The translations under genes and the position numbers were made by a program. Positions 49,806-60,614 of a stretch of 64,000 nucleotides of DNA are shown here, piece by piece. Origin of the DNA: Actinomycetales bacterium (lineage in GTDB: Bacteria > Actinomycetota > Actinomycetes > S36-B12); assembly GCA_016125355.1 (NCBI GenBank), contig WGLX01000025.1, positions 1 through 64,000 of the forward strand, written 5' to 3'. Within the stretch, counting starts at the first letter, position 1; each line of letters starts with the position of its first letter. Below the pieces are notes generated by a model. The model did not search any database. It was not told the DNA's origin and saw nothing but the letters and a program-made list of their open reading frames with translations.

Positions 49806-51281
49806 CTAGCGGTCGACCAGCGCCCAGGAGCGCACGGCGTCGACGTCCGCCAGCGTGTCGTCCGTGACCACGTCGATGTGCAGGGGCAGGCGCAGCCGCC
49901 TGAGCACGACGTCGTCGAGCGTCGCCGCGCCCTCGTGGAGGCAGGCCTGCACCACATCGGCGCGACGGAAGGACGGCGCGCCGACGAGCGGCTCGCCCAG
50001 CCCGGGATCTTCGGCGATGAGGGCGGCCACCTCCTCGTCGTGCGTCGCGACCAGGGGCAGATGGGCCGTGCCGCACGGGGTGAGGGCATGTCCCCCCTCG
50101 CGGAGCAGCTCGTCCACGAGGTCACTGGCCATGACGCGGTAGGTGGTCCACTTGCCTCCGACGATCGACAGCACGCCGGGCGCCACGCGGACGATGCGGT
50201 GCTCCCTCGTGAGCTTGGCCGTGTCGCCCTCCACCGAGGACGGCGCCAGCGGGCGCAGCCCCGCGTAGGTCCAGGTGACCTCCTCACGTGCCACCGGCCG
50301 CGCGAGGATCCCGGCGAGCTCGCCGAGCAGGAAGTCGACGTCGTCCTCCTCGGGGCGCACCTCGTCGGGCGGCTCGAGCCATTCGGTATCGGTGGTGCCG
50401 ATCAGCCAGTGGTCACGCTCCGGGATGACGAACAGGACGCTTCGCTCCGTGGGCACGATGAGGGCGGTGTGGCCGTCGATGGCGGACCGCGGCAGGCGCA
50501 GGTGCACGCCCTTCGACTGCACCACGTCGACCTGCTCGTCGGCACCCGTGAACACCGCGGCGGCCTGTGGCGTCCAGACGCCCGTGCACAGGGCGATCGA
50601 CCGCGTCGCCACGGTGTGCTCCTCGCCGGAAAGCTCGTCCCTGACGACCACCCGCCGGGCCCCGTCCATCCCGACCCCGAGGTCGCGGACCAGGGCGACG
50701 TGCGGGGCGACGTGCGCTCCGTGCTGCGCAGCCGTACGGGCGATCGCGACCCCGAGCCGAGCATCGTCCATCTTGGCGTCGTAGAACTCGAGGGCGCCGA
50801 CGACGGAGGGGGTGAGGTCCGGGAACCGGGCTAGGGCGGACCGACGGCCGAGATACCGGTGGCGGGGCAGCGCCTGCGACCGCGCCAGGACGTCGTAGAG
50901 GGTCAGTCCGGCGCCGAGGTAGGCACGATCGATGACCGGTCGGCGCAGCGGGAGCAGGAACGGCAGCGGCCGCACGAGATGAGGGGCGAGCCGGGTGAGG
51001 AGGAGCTCGCGCTCACGAAGTGACTCGCGCACGAGCCCGATGTCGCCGTGCTGCAGGTAGCGCAATCCCCCGTGCACGAGCTGGCTCGACCGACTCGATG
51101 TGCCACCGGCCAGGTCTCCCTTGTCGATGACGAGGACCTCCAGGCCGCGGGCGGCCGCATCGAGCGCCGTTCCCGAACCGGTGGCCCCGGCACCCACGAC
51201 CAGCAGGTCGATGATCCGGCCGTCAACACGGCTGAGTGCGGCGGCCCGGCTGGCCGGACCCAGTGCGCTGGTCATCATCAT
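49806..51281 (-). CDS. glpD: Glycerol-3-phosphate dehydrogenase (FAD-dependent)
   Basis: A 491-residue flavoprotein oxidising sn-glycerol 3-phosphate to dihydroxyacetone phosphate at the membrane. The FAD loop is DLLVVGAGATGSGTALDAA, followed by GTSSRSSQLVHGGLRYLQ. TDTEWLEPPDEVRPEEDDV, TYAGLRPL and IVGGKWTTYR are conserved GlpD segments. GTG-ATG-ATG-ATG at 51284-51273 leaves the start ambiguous; the first ATG (51281) is used. GATACT lies eight bases before the GTG. The C-terminal domain is somewhat shorter than in enterobacterial GlpD. Confidence 0.92.
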   Translation of the reverse strand: MMMTSALGPASRAAALSRVDGRIIDLLVVGAGATGSGTALDAAARGLEVLVIDKGDLAGGTSSRSSQLVHGGLRYLQHGDIGLVRESLRERELLLTRLAPHLVRPLPFLLPLRRPVIDRAYLGAGLTLYDVLARSQALPRHRYLGRRSALARFPDLTPSVVGALEFYDAKMDDARLGVAIARTAAQHGAHVAPHVALVRDLGVGMDGARRVVVRDELSGEEHTVATRSIALCTGVWTPQAAAVFTGADEQVDVVQSKGVHLRLPRSAIDGHTALIVPTERSVLFVIPERDHWLIGTTDTEWLEPPDEVRPEEDDVDFLLGELAGILARPVAREEVTWTYAGLRPLAPSSVEGDTAKLTREHRIVRVAPGVLSIVGGKWTTYRVMASDLVDELLREGGHALTPCGTAHLPLVATHDEEVAALIAEDPGLGEPLVGAPSFRRADVVQACLHEGAATLDDVVLRRLRLPLHIDVVTDDTLADVDAVRSWALVDR

Positions 51282-51313
51282 CACCCCCCACCAGTATCCG
51301 ACGCGCCTGCCTC

Positions 51314-51823
51314 TCAGTCGTGCCCGGGCAGGAGGGCCAACCGCGCGTCGACGTCGAAGCTGAAGTCCTCGACCGTGCCGAGCCCCGGCAGTGGCAGGTG
51401 CACGGTGCCCACGTTTGCACTGCCCACGATCTCGATCTCGCCCAGGGGCGTGTGCGGTGGGCCGAGCGGGGTCACTGTCAGGACGAGGGCGACGGTGATG
51501 TCGCCGGATACCGCGTCCCCCGACAGCTCCCATCCGCTCCCGGCCGCCGGGCCGGCCCCTTCGTACGACAGCTCGCGGGCATCGTGGCGCGTGACCAGCG
51601 TGCGCGCTGCGGCCTGCATGATGAAGTTGCCGGTGCGCAGTCGATCCAGGCCGAGGACGAGCGAGAGCCGTGCGCCGCCGGGCGAGACCAGGAGGCGTCC
51701 GCGGATCACGGGCGCCGTCACGTCGACGCTGACCAGCCCCACGCGGCCGCTGCGAAGGCGGACCTCGGCACCGTCCACGGTCCGCACCGACCAGGAACCG
51801 TCCGGCCCGTTCGACTGCGTCAT
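51314..51823 (-). CDS. YceI-like domain protein
   Basis: A 169-residue protein without a signal peptide. Its alternating strands and segments such as LRTGNFIMQAAARTLVTRHD and WELSGDAVSGDITVALVLTV, with LGLDRLRT, suggest the lipocalin-like YceI barrel, which binds isoprenoid-type lipids in other bacteria. The match is by pattern rather than a strong motif. CAGGCT (51830-51835) ends exactly six bases before the ATG, so it likely has its own leaderless promoter although it sits 23 bases after the GH13 gene. Confidence 0.6.
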   Translation of the reverse strand: MTQSNGPDGSWSVRTVDGAEVRLRSGRVGLVSVDVTAPVIRGRLLVSPGGARLSLVLGLDRLRTGNFIMQAAARTLVTRHDARELSYEGAGPAAGSGWELSGDAVSGDITVALVLTVTPLGPPHTPLGEIEIVGSANVGTVHLPLPGLGTVEDFSFDVDARLALLPGHD

Positions 51824-51846
51824 GGCGTCAGCCTGCCACGGCGCCG

Positions 51847-53499
51847 CTACGACTGGATCCAGGCACCGGTGTCCGGCGGCAGTGTGACGACGGTGCGCTC
51901 GAGGCGCACGCCCGCATCGCTGGCGGTGATGACGTAGCCCTGGATCGGCGAGACGACCTCGTCGTCGGTGAAGTTGACGACGCAGGAGAATCCGCAGCCC
52001 CGGCGCACGGCGAAGACGCCGGGCTCGGTCTCCGGCCAGGACACGTTGTCGAGGTCGAACAGTCCGGGATGCGTGTGCCGCAGGCGGTGCATGGCCCGGT
52101 ACTGGCCGAGGGTGCTGGCCGCGTCCAGGCTCTGCGCCGCGACGCTGAAGGCGGCCCAGTCCGGGGGCGGGGGAAGCCACAGTGATGCCTCATGCTCACC
52201 ACCCGGGTCGAAGAACCCGTACGGAGGCTCGTGGTCATGCCAGGGCAGCGGCACCCGGGCGCCGTCGCGGCCCTTCTGCGCGCCCAGGGTCCGGAACCAC
52301 ACCGGATCCCGGCGCGACTCATCCGGCAGGTCGGCGTCCGCCAGCCCGAGCTCCTCGCCCTGGTACACGTAGATGGACCCGGGGAGGCAGTGCGCGATCA
52401 GGGCCATCGCCCGGGCCCGCCGTCGACCGCAGTCTCCGCCGCCGAGCCGCGTGACCACGCGAGGGGTGTCGTGGTTGGAGAGCGCCCACGTGGGCGGTGC
52501 CCCGGCGATCTCGAGCTGCTCCAGGGTGGTCTGGATGACATCGCGGACGCGCTCGGCATCCCACGGTGCGGCCATGAAGTCGAAGTTGAAGATCTGGTGG
52601 AGCGTGTCGGGAGCGACGTAGCGCGCGGCCCGCTCCGGCGGCACCCACGCCTCCGCGACCGCCATCCGGTCCCCCGGGTAGCTGTCGAGCAGCTGCCTCC
52701 ACTCCCGGTAGATGTCCTGCAGCTCGTCGCGGTCGAGGAAGGCGGAGTTGGACACGCGGCGGCGGCGCTCCATGGCCTGCGGCGAGCCGTCGTCGAGGTC
52801 CATCCGCAGCGCGAGGATCAGCCCTTCGGGATCGTCGACATCCGGATACGCGGGGTCCTTGGCGAGGCCCAGCGCCACGTCGACGCGGAAGCCGTCGGCT
52901 CCCATGTCGAGCCAGAACCGCAGTGTCTCGAGGGCATCGAGGTGCACGTGCGGGTTCGCGTAGTTGAGGTCGGGCTGGGTGGAGTCGAAGAGGTGGAGGT
53001 ACCACTGCCCGGGACGACCGTCAGGCTCGGTGACCCGCGTCCAGGCCGACCCGCCGAACATGCTCATCCAGTTGTTGGGCGGCTCGTCGCCGTCCGGTCC
53101 CCGGCCGTCGAGGAAGTGGTACTTCTCGCGGGCGGCGCTCCCCGGCCCCGCGGCCAGAGCCTCCTGGAACCAGTCGCGGTGACTCGAGGTGTGGTTCGGG
53201 ACGACGTCGACGAGCACCCGCAGCCCGCGGAAGTGCGCCTGGTCGATGAGTTCGCGGGCGTCGTCGAGGGTTCCGTACACCGGATCGACGGAGCGCGGGT
53301 CGGCCACGTCATAGCCGGAGTCGTTCTGCGGCGAGGTGTAGAACGGCGAGAGCCAGATGGCGTCGACCGCCAGGGCGGCGATGTACGGGAGCTCGTGGAT
53401 GACACCGCGCAGGTCACCGGTGCCGTCAGCGTTCAGATCACGGAAGGAGCGTGGGTAGACCTGGTAGACCGAGGCTCGCTTCCACCACGGTTCTGTCAC
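51847..53499 (-). CDS. Alpha-glucosidase, glycoside hydrolase family 13
   Basis: A 550-residue GH13 enzyme of the oligo-1,6-glucosidase/alpha-glucosidase type. WWKRASVYQVYPRSFRDLN opens the barrel. Region I is DVVPNHTS, the nucleophile Asp lies in GADGFRVDVALGL, the acid/base Glu in AVAEAWVPPE and the third Asp in LSNHDTPRVV. It should hydrolyse maltose, isomaltose or sucrose-like alpha-glucosides in the cytoplasm. Its GTG start overlaps the stop of the LacI-type regulator by four bases, so the regulator and enzyme form one operon. No sugar transporter gene is adjacent. Confidence 0.92.
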   Translation of the reverse strand: MTEPWWKRASVYQVYPRSFRDLNADGTGDLRGVIHELPYIAALAVDAIWLSPFYTSPQNDSGYDVADPRSVDPVYGTLDDARELIDQAHFRGLRVLVDVVPNHTSSHRDWFQEALAAGPGSAAREKYHFLDGRGPDGDEPPNNWMSMFGGSAWTRVTEPDGRPGQWYLHLFDSTQPDLNYANPHVHLDALETLRFWLDMGADGFRVDVALGLAKDPAYPDVDDPEGLILALRMDLDDGSPQAMERRRRVSNSAFLDRDELQDIYREWRQLLDSYPGDRMAVAEAWVPPERAARYVAPDTLHQIFNFDFMAAPWDAERVRDVIQTTLEQLEIAGAPPTWALSNHDTPRVVTRLGGGDCGRRRARAMALIAHCLPGSIYVYQGEELGLADADLPDESRRDPVWFRTLGAQKGRDGARVPLPWHDHEPPYGFFDPGGEHEASLWLPPPPDWAAFSVAAQSLDAASTLGQYRAMHRLRHTHPGLFDLDNVSWPETEPGVFAVRRGCGFSCVVNFTDDEVVSPIQGYVITASDAGVRLERTVVTLPPDTGAWIQS

Positions 53500-54503
53500 C
53501 TGCTGCGCGGCCCCGTGGACCCGCGCACGATCAGCTGGGTGGGCAGTCGGATGGCCTCGGCCGCCACGTCCGCATTGGACCGGAGCTGCAGCACGAGCGC
53601 CTCGGCGGCGATCCGGCCGAGATCCTGCACGGGCTGCACGACGGTGCTGAGGTCGAGGAGCTCCGACATGTCGTGTCCGTCGATGCCCACCAGGGAGATG
53701 TCGACACCGGGGCGCAGGCCGTGGCTGCGCATGGCCTTCATGGCACCGAACGCCATCTCGTCCGACATCGCGAAGACGGCCGTCGGCGGGCTCTGCTGCG
53801 TGAGCAGGGCCGTCATGGCCTGCTCGCCACCGGCGATGGTGAAGTACCCGTACGCCTCCAGCATCGGATCGATAGCGAGGCCCGCCCCGCCCATCGCCTC
53901 CTCGAAGCCGCGGTACCGATCGTGCTCCGCGGTGTAGCGCGCGTCGATGGGCGCTCCGCTGATCACGCCGATGCGCTCGTGCCCGAGGTTGATGAGGTGC
54001 TGTGTGGCGATCCGGCCGGCGTGCACGTCGTCGATCGTGACGCTGGGCACCTCCGGGACGGCGACGCCGATGAGGCTGGTGGGCATACCCAGGGCCAGGA
54101 CCTCGTGCAGCTGCGGGTCCTGGGGTGGCAGGGCGATGACCAGCACTCCGTCCACCCGACGCCTCAGCCGTGGCGCGGGAGGCAGCCGGTGCTGGCCCTC
54201 GGGCGTGCTCACGCTCATGAGGAGCAGGTCCATGCCCGCGCTCTGCAGGACCGATTCCACCCCGGAGAGGACGGTGCCGAAGAACCAGCGCGCGATGTAG
54301 GGGGTGATGACCGCGATGCTGCCCGTGCGCCCGCTGGCGAGCCGTGAGGCGCTGGGCGAGATCACATAGTCGAGGTCCGCAGCGATCCGCTGGATACGCT
54401 CCCGGGTCGCCGCATCCACGTTCGGGAGACCCCGCAGCGCCCGCGACACCGTGGCCGTCGAGACGCCGGCAGCGTCCGCGACGTCCTTGATCGTGATCCC
54501 CAC
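53496..54503 (-). CDS. LacI-family transcriptional regulator
   Basis: A 335-residue repressor. The HTH is TIKDVADAAGVSTATVSRALRG at the N-terminus, with the hinge helix SPSASRLASGRT after it. The effector domain is the periplasmic-binding-protein type (PTAVFAMSDEMAFGAMKA and VGIDGHDMSELLDLSTVVQPV). GTG 54503 is chosen because GGAGGAG precedes it; the longer frame would start before the promoter. It should bind an alpha-glucoside-derived sugar and control its own operon with the GH13 gene. Confidence 0.93.
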   Translation of the reverse strand: MGITIKDVADAAGVSTATVSRALRGLPNVDAATRERIQRIAADLDYVISPSASRLASGRTGSIAVITPYIARWFFGTVLSGVESVLQSAGMDLLLMSVSTPEGQHRLPPAPRLRRRVDGVLVIALPPQDPQLHEVLALGMPTSLIGVAVPEVPSVTIDDVHAGRIATQHLINLGHERIGVISGAPIDARYTAEHDRYRGFEEAMGGAGLAIDPMLEAYGYFTIAGGEQAMTALLTQQSPPTAVFAMSDEMAFGAMKAMRSHGLRPGVDISLVGIDGHDMSELLDLSTVVQPVQDLGRIAAEALVLQLRSNADVAAEAIRLPTQLIVRGSTGPRSR

Positions 54504-54525
54504 AAGAACTCCTCCGACGGTGGCG

Positions 54526-54554
54526 AGTCTAGGCACGCCAGTCATGCGACACAA
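54526..54554 (-). promoter_or_regulatory. Promoter of the lacI-GH13 operon
   Basis: Read on the minus strand, TTGTGT (54549-54554) is a -35 and TAGACT (54526-54531) a -10 with a 17-base spacer. Transcription would start near 54519, about 16 bases before the GTG, leaving room for the GGAGGAG site. CAACC and GGTTG arms just upstream may form an operator, but no clear LacI palindrome is seen. Confidence 0.6.
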
Positions 54555-54582
54555 CCGATTACATGAAAGGTTGCACCACGGA

Positions 54583-55512
54583 TCAGGAGATTTCGGGACC
54601 CAACGTGTAAACGATGCCATCGAGGATATCGGTCTCCGAGACGATCACCGCACCCTGCCCGGACGCCCGCAGGGCAGCCAGCAGCACCATGGCCCCGCCC
54701 CCGATCACGTCGACCCGACCGGGGTGCATGAACGGCAGGGCCGCCCGTTCGGCCCGCGTCATCCGCAGCAGCCTCTCCGTCACCTCGGCCACCTCGTCGG
54801 TGCCGATCACGCAGCCGTGCAGCACGTCGGCGTCGTACGCCGGGAGATCCAGGGCCATGGCCGCGACGGTCGTCACCGTGCCGGCCAGGCCGACGAGGCA
54901 CCGAGCGTCACCGAACGGAACGTCCTGGCCCGCGAGGGAGACGGCGGCCTCGATGTCGCCCCAGGTGGCCTCGATCTGCCGGGCGGTCGGCGGGTCGTCG
55001 TGCAGGTGGCGCTCGGTCATGCGCACGCAGCCGATGTCGACACTCCTCGAGTGCTCCGGTCGGTCCGTGCCCAGGACGAACTCCGTCGAGCCGCCGCCGA
55101 TGTCGACGACCAGCACCGGTGAGCGGACCAGGCCCGCGGGGAGCCCGCGCACCGCACCCGTGAAGGACAGGGACGCCTCCTCGGTGCCGGAGATGACCTC
55201 GGGGTCGATCCCCATGCGCTCACGTACGCCCGCGACGAACACCTCCCGGTTGCGGGCATCGCGACTGGCGGACGTCGCCACGAACCTGGCCCGCGTCACT
55301 CCGAACTCGGCCATCACGCCGGCGTACCCGTTGAGGGCGGCGAAGGTACGGTCCAACGCGGCCCGGCTGAACTCGCCGGTACGGTCGATACCCTCGCCGA
55401 GCCGGACGATCTCCATGAGACGCACCCGCTCGTGGAGCACGCCGTCGGCGTCGAGGTCGGCGACAAGGAGACGCACGGCGTTGGTGCCGCAGTCGATCGC
55501 GGCGTAGGTCAC
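54583..55512 (-). CDS. ppx: Ppx/GppA family exopolyphosphatase
   Basis: A 309-residue member of the ASKHA fold. AIDCGTNAVRLLVADLD is the first phosphate loop, VLVVDIGGGSTEFVLG the second, and GLAGTVTTVAAMAL the adenosine-type segment. At about 310 residues it is the short actinobacterial form without the C-terminal HD domain. It should remove terminal phosphates from polyphosphate or act on (p)ppGpp-related pppGpp. GTG 55512 overlaps the DUF501 stop (GTGA), and the gene ends the eno-ftsB-DUF501-ppx run. Confidence 0.9.
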   Translation of the reverse strand: MTYAAIDCGTNAVRLLVADLDADGVLHERVRLMEIVRLGEGIDRTGEFSRAALDRTFAALNGYAGVMAEFGVTRARFVATSASRDARNREVFVAGVRERMGIDPEVISGTEEASLSFTGAVRGLPAGLVRSPVLVVDIGGGSTEFVLGTDRPEHSRSVDIGCVRMTERHLHDDPPTARQIEATWGDIEAAVSLAGQDVPFGDARCLVGLAGTVTTVAAMALDLPAYDADVLHGCVIGTDEVAEVTERLLRMTRAERAALPFMHPGRVDVIGGGAMVLLAALRASGQGAVIVSETDILDGIVYTLGPEIS

Positions 55513-56018
55513 CAGGACTCCGCATGGTCGGCGCACGAGACGGGGGTCCACCAGTCGCCGAGGAGCGCGAGAGCCTCGTCCCCGAGGGGATTGACGCCGG
55601 GGCCGGCGGCCAGTGAATGGGCCACCAGCACGTGCAGGCACTTCACCCGAGTGGGCATCCCCCCGGCGCTGATGCCGTCGATCTCCGCCACGTGCTCCAG
55701 GCCCTCGCGCACGGCGAGGTACTGCTCATGCGCGGTCCGGTAGTCGGAGGCGAGCTGCTCGTCCGATGCCAGCCTCGCCTCCATCTCCCGCATGAGACCG
55801 CTGCTCTCCAGGGTGCCGATCGCGGCCGCCGCCCGAGGACAGGTCAGGTAGTACGTGGTCGGGAAGGGCGTGCCGTCGGGCAGTCGCGGATGGGTCGTGA
55901 CGACGTCGGGCTCCCCGCAGGGGCACCGGTGCGCGACCGCCACCGCACCTCGGGGCACCCGGCCGAGCTGACGGGCGATGGCGGTGGTGTCCTCCGGGTC
56001 GATGGCGCTACTGGCCAT
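55509..56018 (-). CDS. DUF501 protein
   Basis: A 169-residue soluble protein of the DUF501 family, almost always between ftsB and ppx in actinobacteria. VAHRCPCGEPDVVTTHPRLPDGTPFPTTYYLTCPR is represented by the cysteine pair CPCG and LTCPR, which may bind a metal. RVKCLHVLVAHSLAAGPGVNPLGDEAL is the family's most conserved block. ATG 56018 overlaps the ftsB end by 11 bases. Its function is not established. Confidence 0.9.
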   Translation of the reverse strand: MASSAIDPEDTTAIARQLGRVPRGAVAVAHRCPCGEPDVVTTHPRLPDGTPFPTTYYLTCPRAAAAIGTLESSGLMREMEARLASDEQLASDYRTAHEQYLAVREGLEHVAEIDGISAGGMPTRVKCLHVLVAHSLAAGPGVNPLGDEALALLGDWWTPVSCADHAESW

Positions 56019-56478
56019 CTGCCTTGGGCTTCTTCGACGGCGCGGGCGGTGGTGAGTCGGCAGCCCGCACGGCACCCCAGAGCGCGCTGTACCACGGCTC
56101 CCCCGGGCCTGTCGCGCCATCGGCAGCCAGCACCTGCTGCTCGGTGCCCAGCGTCACATAGCCGATCTCGCCGGGAAGGACGAAGTGCAGGCGCCTGCGG
56201 GCCTCCGCGGCCACGAAGTTGGGGTCATCCCAGCGCTGCTTCTGCGTCTCGAGGTCGGCGACCCGCTGTTGGGCCGCCTCCACATCCGCCCGGAGGGTGG
56301 CGATCTGGGCTCGCTGGCCGAACCAGGACCGCACAGGGACGGCGAGCGCGAGCAGGAGCGTCCCGATGACGACCGCGAGGATGAGGGCCCGGCTCGTGAA
56401 CGAGCCACCCGATCGCCTCGGCTCCGGGGGCCGGGAGGCGGCGCTGGGCGCGCGAACCTCCGTGTCCGAAGCAGTCAC
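56008..56478 (-). CDS. ftsB: Septum formation initiator FtsB/DivIC
   Basis: A 156-residue bitopic protein: a short cytoplasmic N-terminus, one helix (about 30-50, ALILAVVIGTLLLALAVPV), a coiled coil (about 55-82, TLRADVEAAQQRVADLETQ) and an outside domain with PNFVAAEARRRLHFVLPGEIGYV, the family signature. It works with FtsL and FtsQ in the divisome. A Pro/Lys tail follows. The start is a GTG; CACCAT ends six bases before it and no ribosome site is obvious, so it may also be transcribed from its own leaderless promoter as well as from eno. Confidence 0.92.
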   Translation of the reverse strand: MTASDTEVRAPSAASRPPEPRRSGGSFTSRALILAVVIGTLLLALAVPVRSWFGQRAQIATLRADVEAAQQRVADLETQKQRWDDPNFVAAEARRRLHFVLPGEIGYVTLGTEQQVLAADGATGPGEPWYSALWGAVRAADSPPPAPSKKPKADGQ

Positions 56479-56504
56479 GCACTGATGGTGTCACGGATGC
56501 CGCT

Positions 56505-56533
56505 CCTGCCCCGCGAGCGACCCGCGGGACAGG
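56505..56533 (-). terminator. Hairpin after the enolase gene
   Basis: CCTGCCCCGCG (56505-56515) pairs with CGCGGGACAGG (56523-56533), 11 positions with one mismatch and a seven-base loop, just downstream of the eno stop on the minus strand. There is no T-tract, so termination would be partial or factor-assisted. Confidence 0.4.
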
Positions 56534-56545
56534 GCGGCCGCGGCG

Positions 56546-58968
<2,423 letters not shown>

Positions 58969-58972
<4 letters not shown>

Positions 58973-60186
58973 GCGTCCTCGACGACGCGGTCGGCCGCAA
59001 CCTGCGCGGGCAGGTCGGCCGCCGGCTTGAGCACGCCTCGGATGCCGATGCTGAACACGAGCGGGGAGATGCAGGCCGCCAGGCTGCCCAGCGCCAGGGT
59101 CAGGTGCGGGCTGATGCCCTCGGCCACCCAGCCGCCGACCGCGTTGCCCACCGCCCCGGCCGCGCCCTCGATCATCCACAGCGATCCGAGGGCGGCCACC
59201 GCCGTGCCGCGGGGCCGCACGATGTCGACCACCTCGAGGTAGAACACCTCGGCCGGCCCGAAGAACGTCCATGCCACGAGGACGACGGCCATCATCCACG
59301 GCCCGATCGGCACGAACCCCAGGGGCAGCAGGGCGACCGCGAGCAGGATCGACGCGGTCCGCAGGCCGTGCGCCGGGGCGATGTCCTTCGCCTTCGCACC
59401 TGCCCACAGGCTGCCGATGATCGCGCCCACGCCCATCGCCGCCATCGTCGGGCCGGCGAGGCCGTCCTGCCCGGACAGCGTCGCCAGCGACGGGATGCCG
59501 ATGGTGATGAAGCCCATCGCGAGGCCGAGCACGACGCCCTCGACGGCCAGCAGGCGCATCGCGGGGGAGCGCAGCAGTCCCTGCTCCCCGTGCTGACGCG
59601 GCTCCGGCACCCAGGACCGCGAATGCGGGTTGAGGGTGAGCAGCGATCCCCCGATGAGCATGCTCACGCCCACCATCGCGATCGCGACCGTGGGCGAGAG
59701 GCGCAGCGCCACCAGCGTGGCGATCACCGGCCCGAGCAGCATGACGACGTTGTGGTACGCCGTGTCGACGCTGTACGCGGTGCGCACCCGATCGAGACCG
59801 ACGATGTCGATCCACAGGGGGCGGATGCTGATGTTGATGGGCGGGGCCGTCAGGCCGATGAGGGCGCTCAGCGCGACGGCACTCACCGCGCCATGCGCGC
59901 CGAAGGCGAGCAGCAGGCAGCTGATGGTGTACGCCGGGACGAATCCCAGCAGGGGCCGGGTCTGGCCGAAGCGGTCGACGATCAGGCCCCGCGGACCGGC
60001 GGTGATCGCCCCCAGCCCGCCGGAGAGGCCGACCGCCAGCCCGGCCACGGCGACACTGTCGGTGATGCTCAGGACCTGGAAGTAGATGGCCAGGCTGGAC
60101 ATGGCGTAGGCGAGCCGACCGAAGGTCGAGGCGAAGAGGAGGCGCGCGACACCGGGGATCCTCAGGTACTCCCGATAGCCGCTCAC
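58969..60186 (-). CDS. MFS transporter
   Basis: A 405-residue carrier with about twelve helices. It starts YREYLRIPGVARLLFASTFG, typical of MFS_1 proteins, and has GPRGLIVDRFGQTRPL as the loop 2-3 motif. The substrate is unknown. GTG 60186 is chosen because TACGAT (60193-60198) ends exactly six bases before it and the upstream frame runs into the ABM-like gene. Its stop overlaps that of the convergent lipoprotein gene by four bases (shared CTAG). Confidence 0.87.
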
Positions 60187-60244
60187 CGCGTGATCGTAGA
60201 GGTGGCGCCCCCAGCCCCAGAAGAGCGGCGGGTCGGGCGCTCGG

Positions 60245-60544
60245 CTACGCCTCGACGGTCCCCGCCCAGTGACCGTCGATCCACTGCGGGTCCTCCTCGA
60301 GCATCGGCCGCGCGACCGTGCTCCACCACTCGTCCTGTCCGGGATCATCCGCCAGGGCGAGGTACGCGTCCTTCGACTCGAAGACCACGGTCATGACCAC
60401 GGTCCTCCCGTCGTCACCGAGGAGGACCGACTCGCGCACGAAACCGGGCACATTGCGTCCCCGCCAGTCCGCCTGCGATGCGAGCAGCTGCTCGACCGGC
60501 ACCGCGAGGCGCCCGATCATCACCGTTCCGTAGGGGTCCGCCAT
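60245..60544 (-). CDS. Small antibiotic-biosynthesis-monooxygenase-like (ABM/dimeric barrel) protein
   Basis: A 99-residue protein with a ferredoxin-like alpha/beta pattern: GTVMIGRLAVPVEQLLASQADW, then a strand pair around VVMTVVFESKDAYLAL and WWSTVARPMLEEDPQWIDGHW. This fits the dimeric alpha/beta barrel group (ABM or similar), which includes small monooxygenases and haem-degrading proteins. The substrate is unknown. ATG 60544 follows GGAG. It lies 70 bp downstream of the DUF885 gene on the same strand. Confidence 0.68.
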   Translation of the reverse strand: MADPYGTVMIGRLAVPVEQLLASQADWRGRNVPGFVRESVLLGDDGRTVVMTVVFESKDAYLALADDPGQDEWWSTVARPMLEEDPQWIDGHWAGTVEA

Positions 60545-60614
60545 GTCCACTCCAAGGTTCGCCCCCAGCGACGGCCAGTCTTCTCCCGCGCGGAGCGGGT
60601 GACAAGGATCGGGC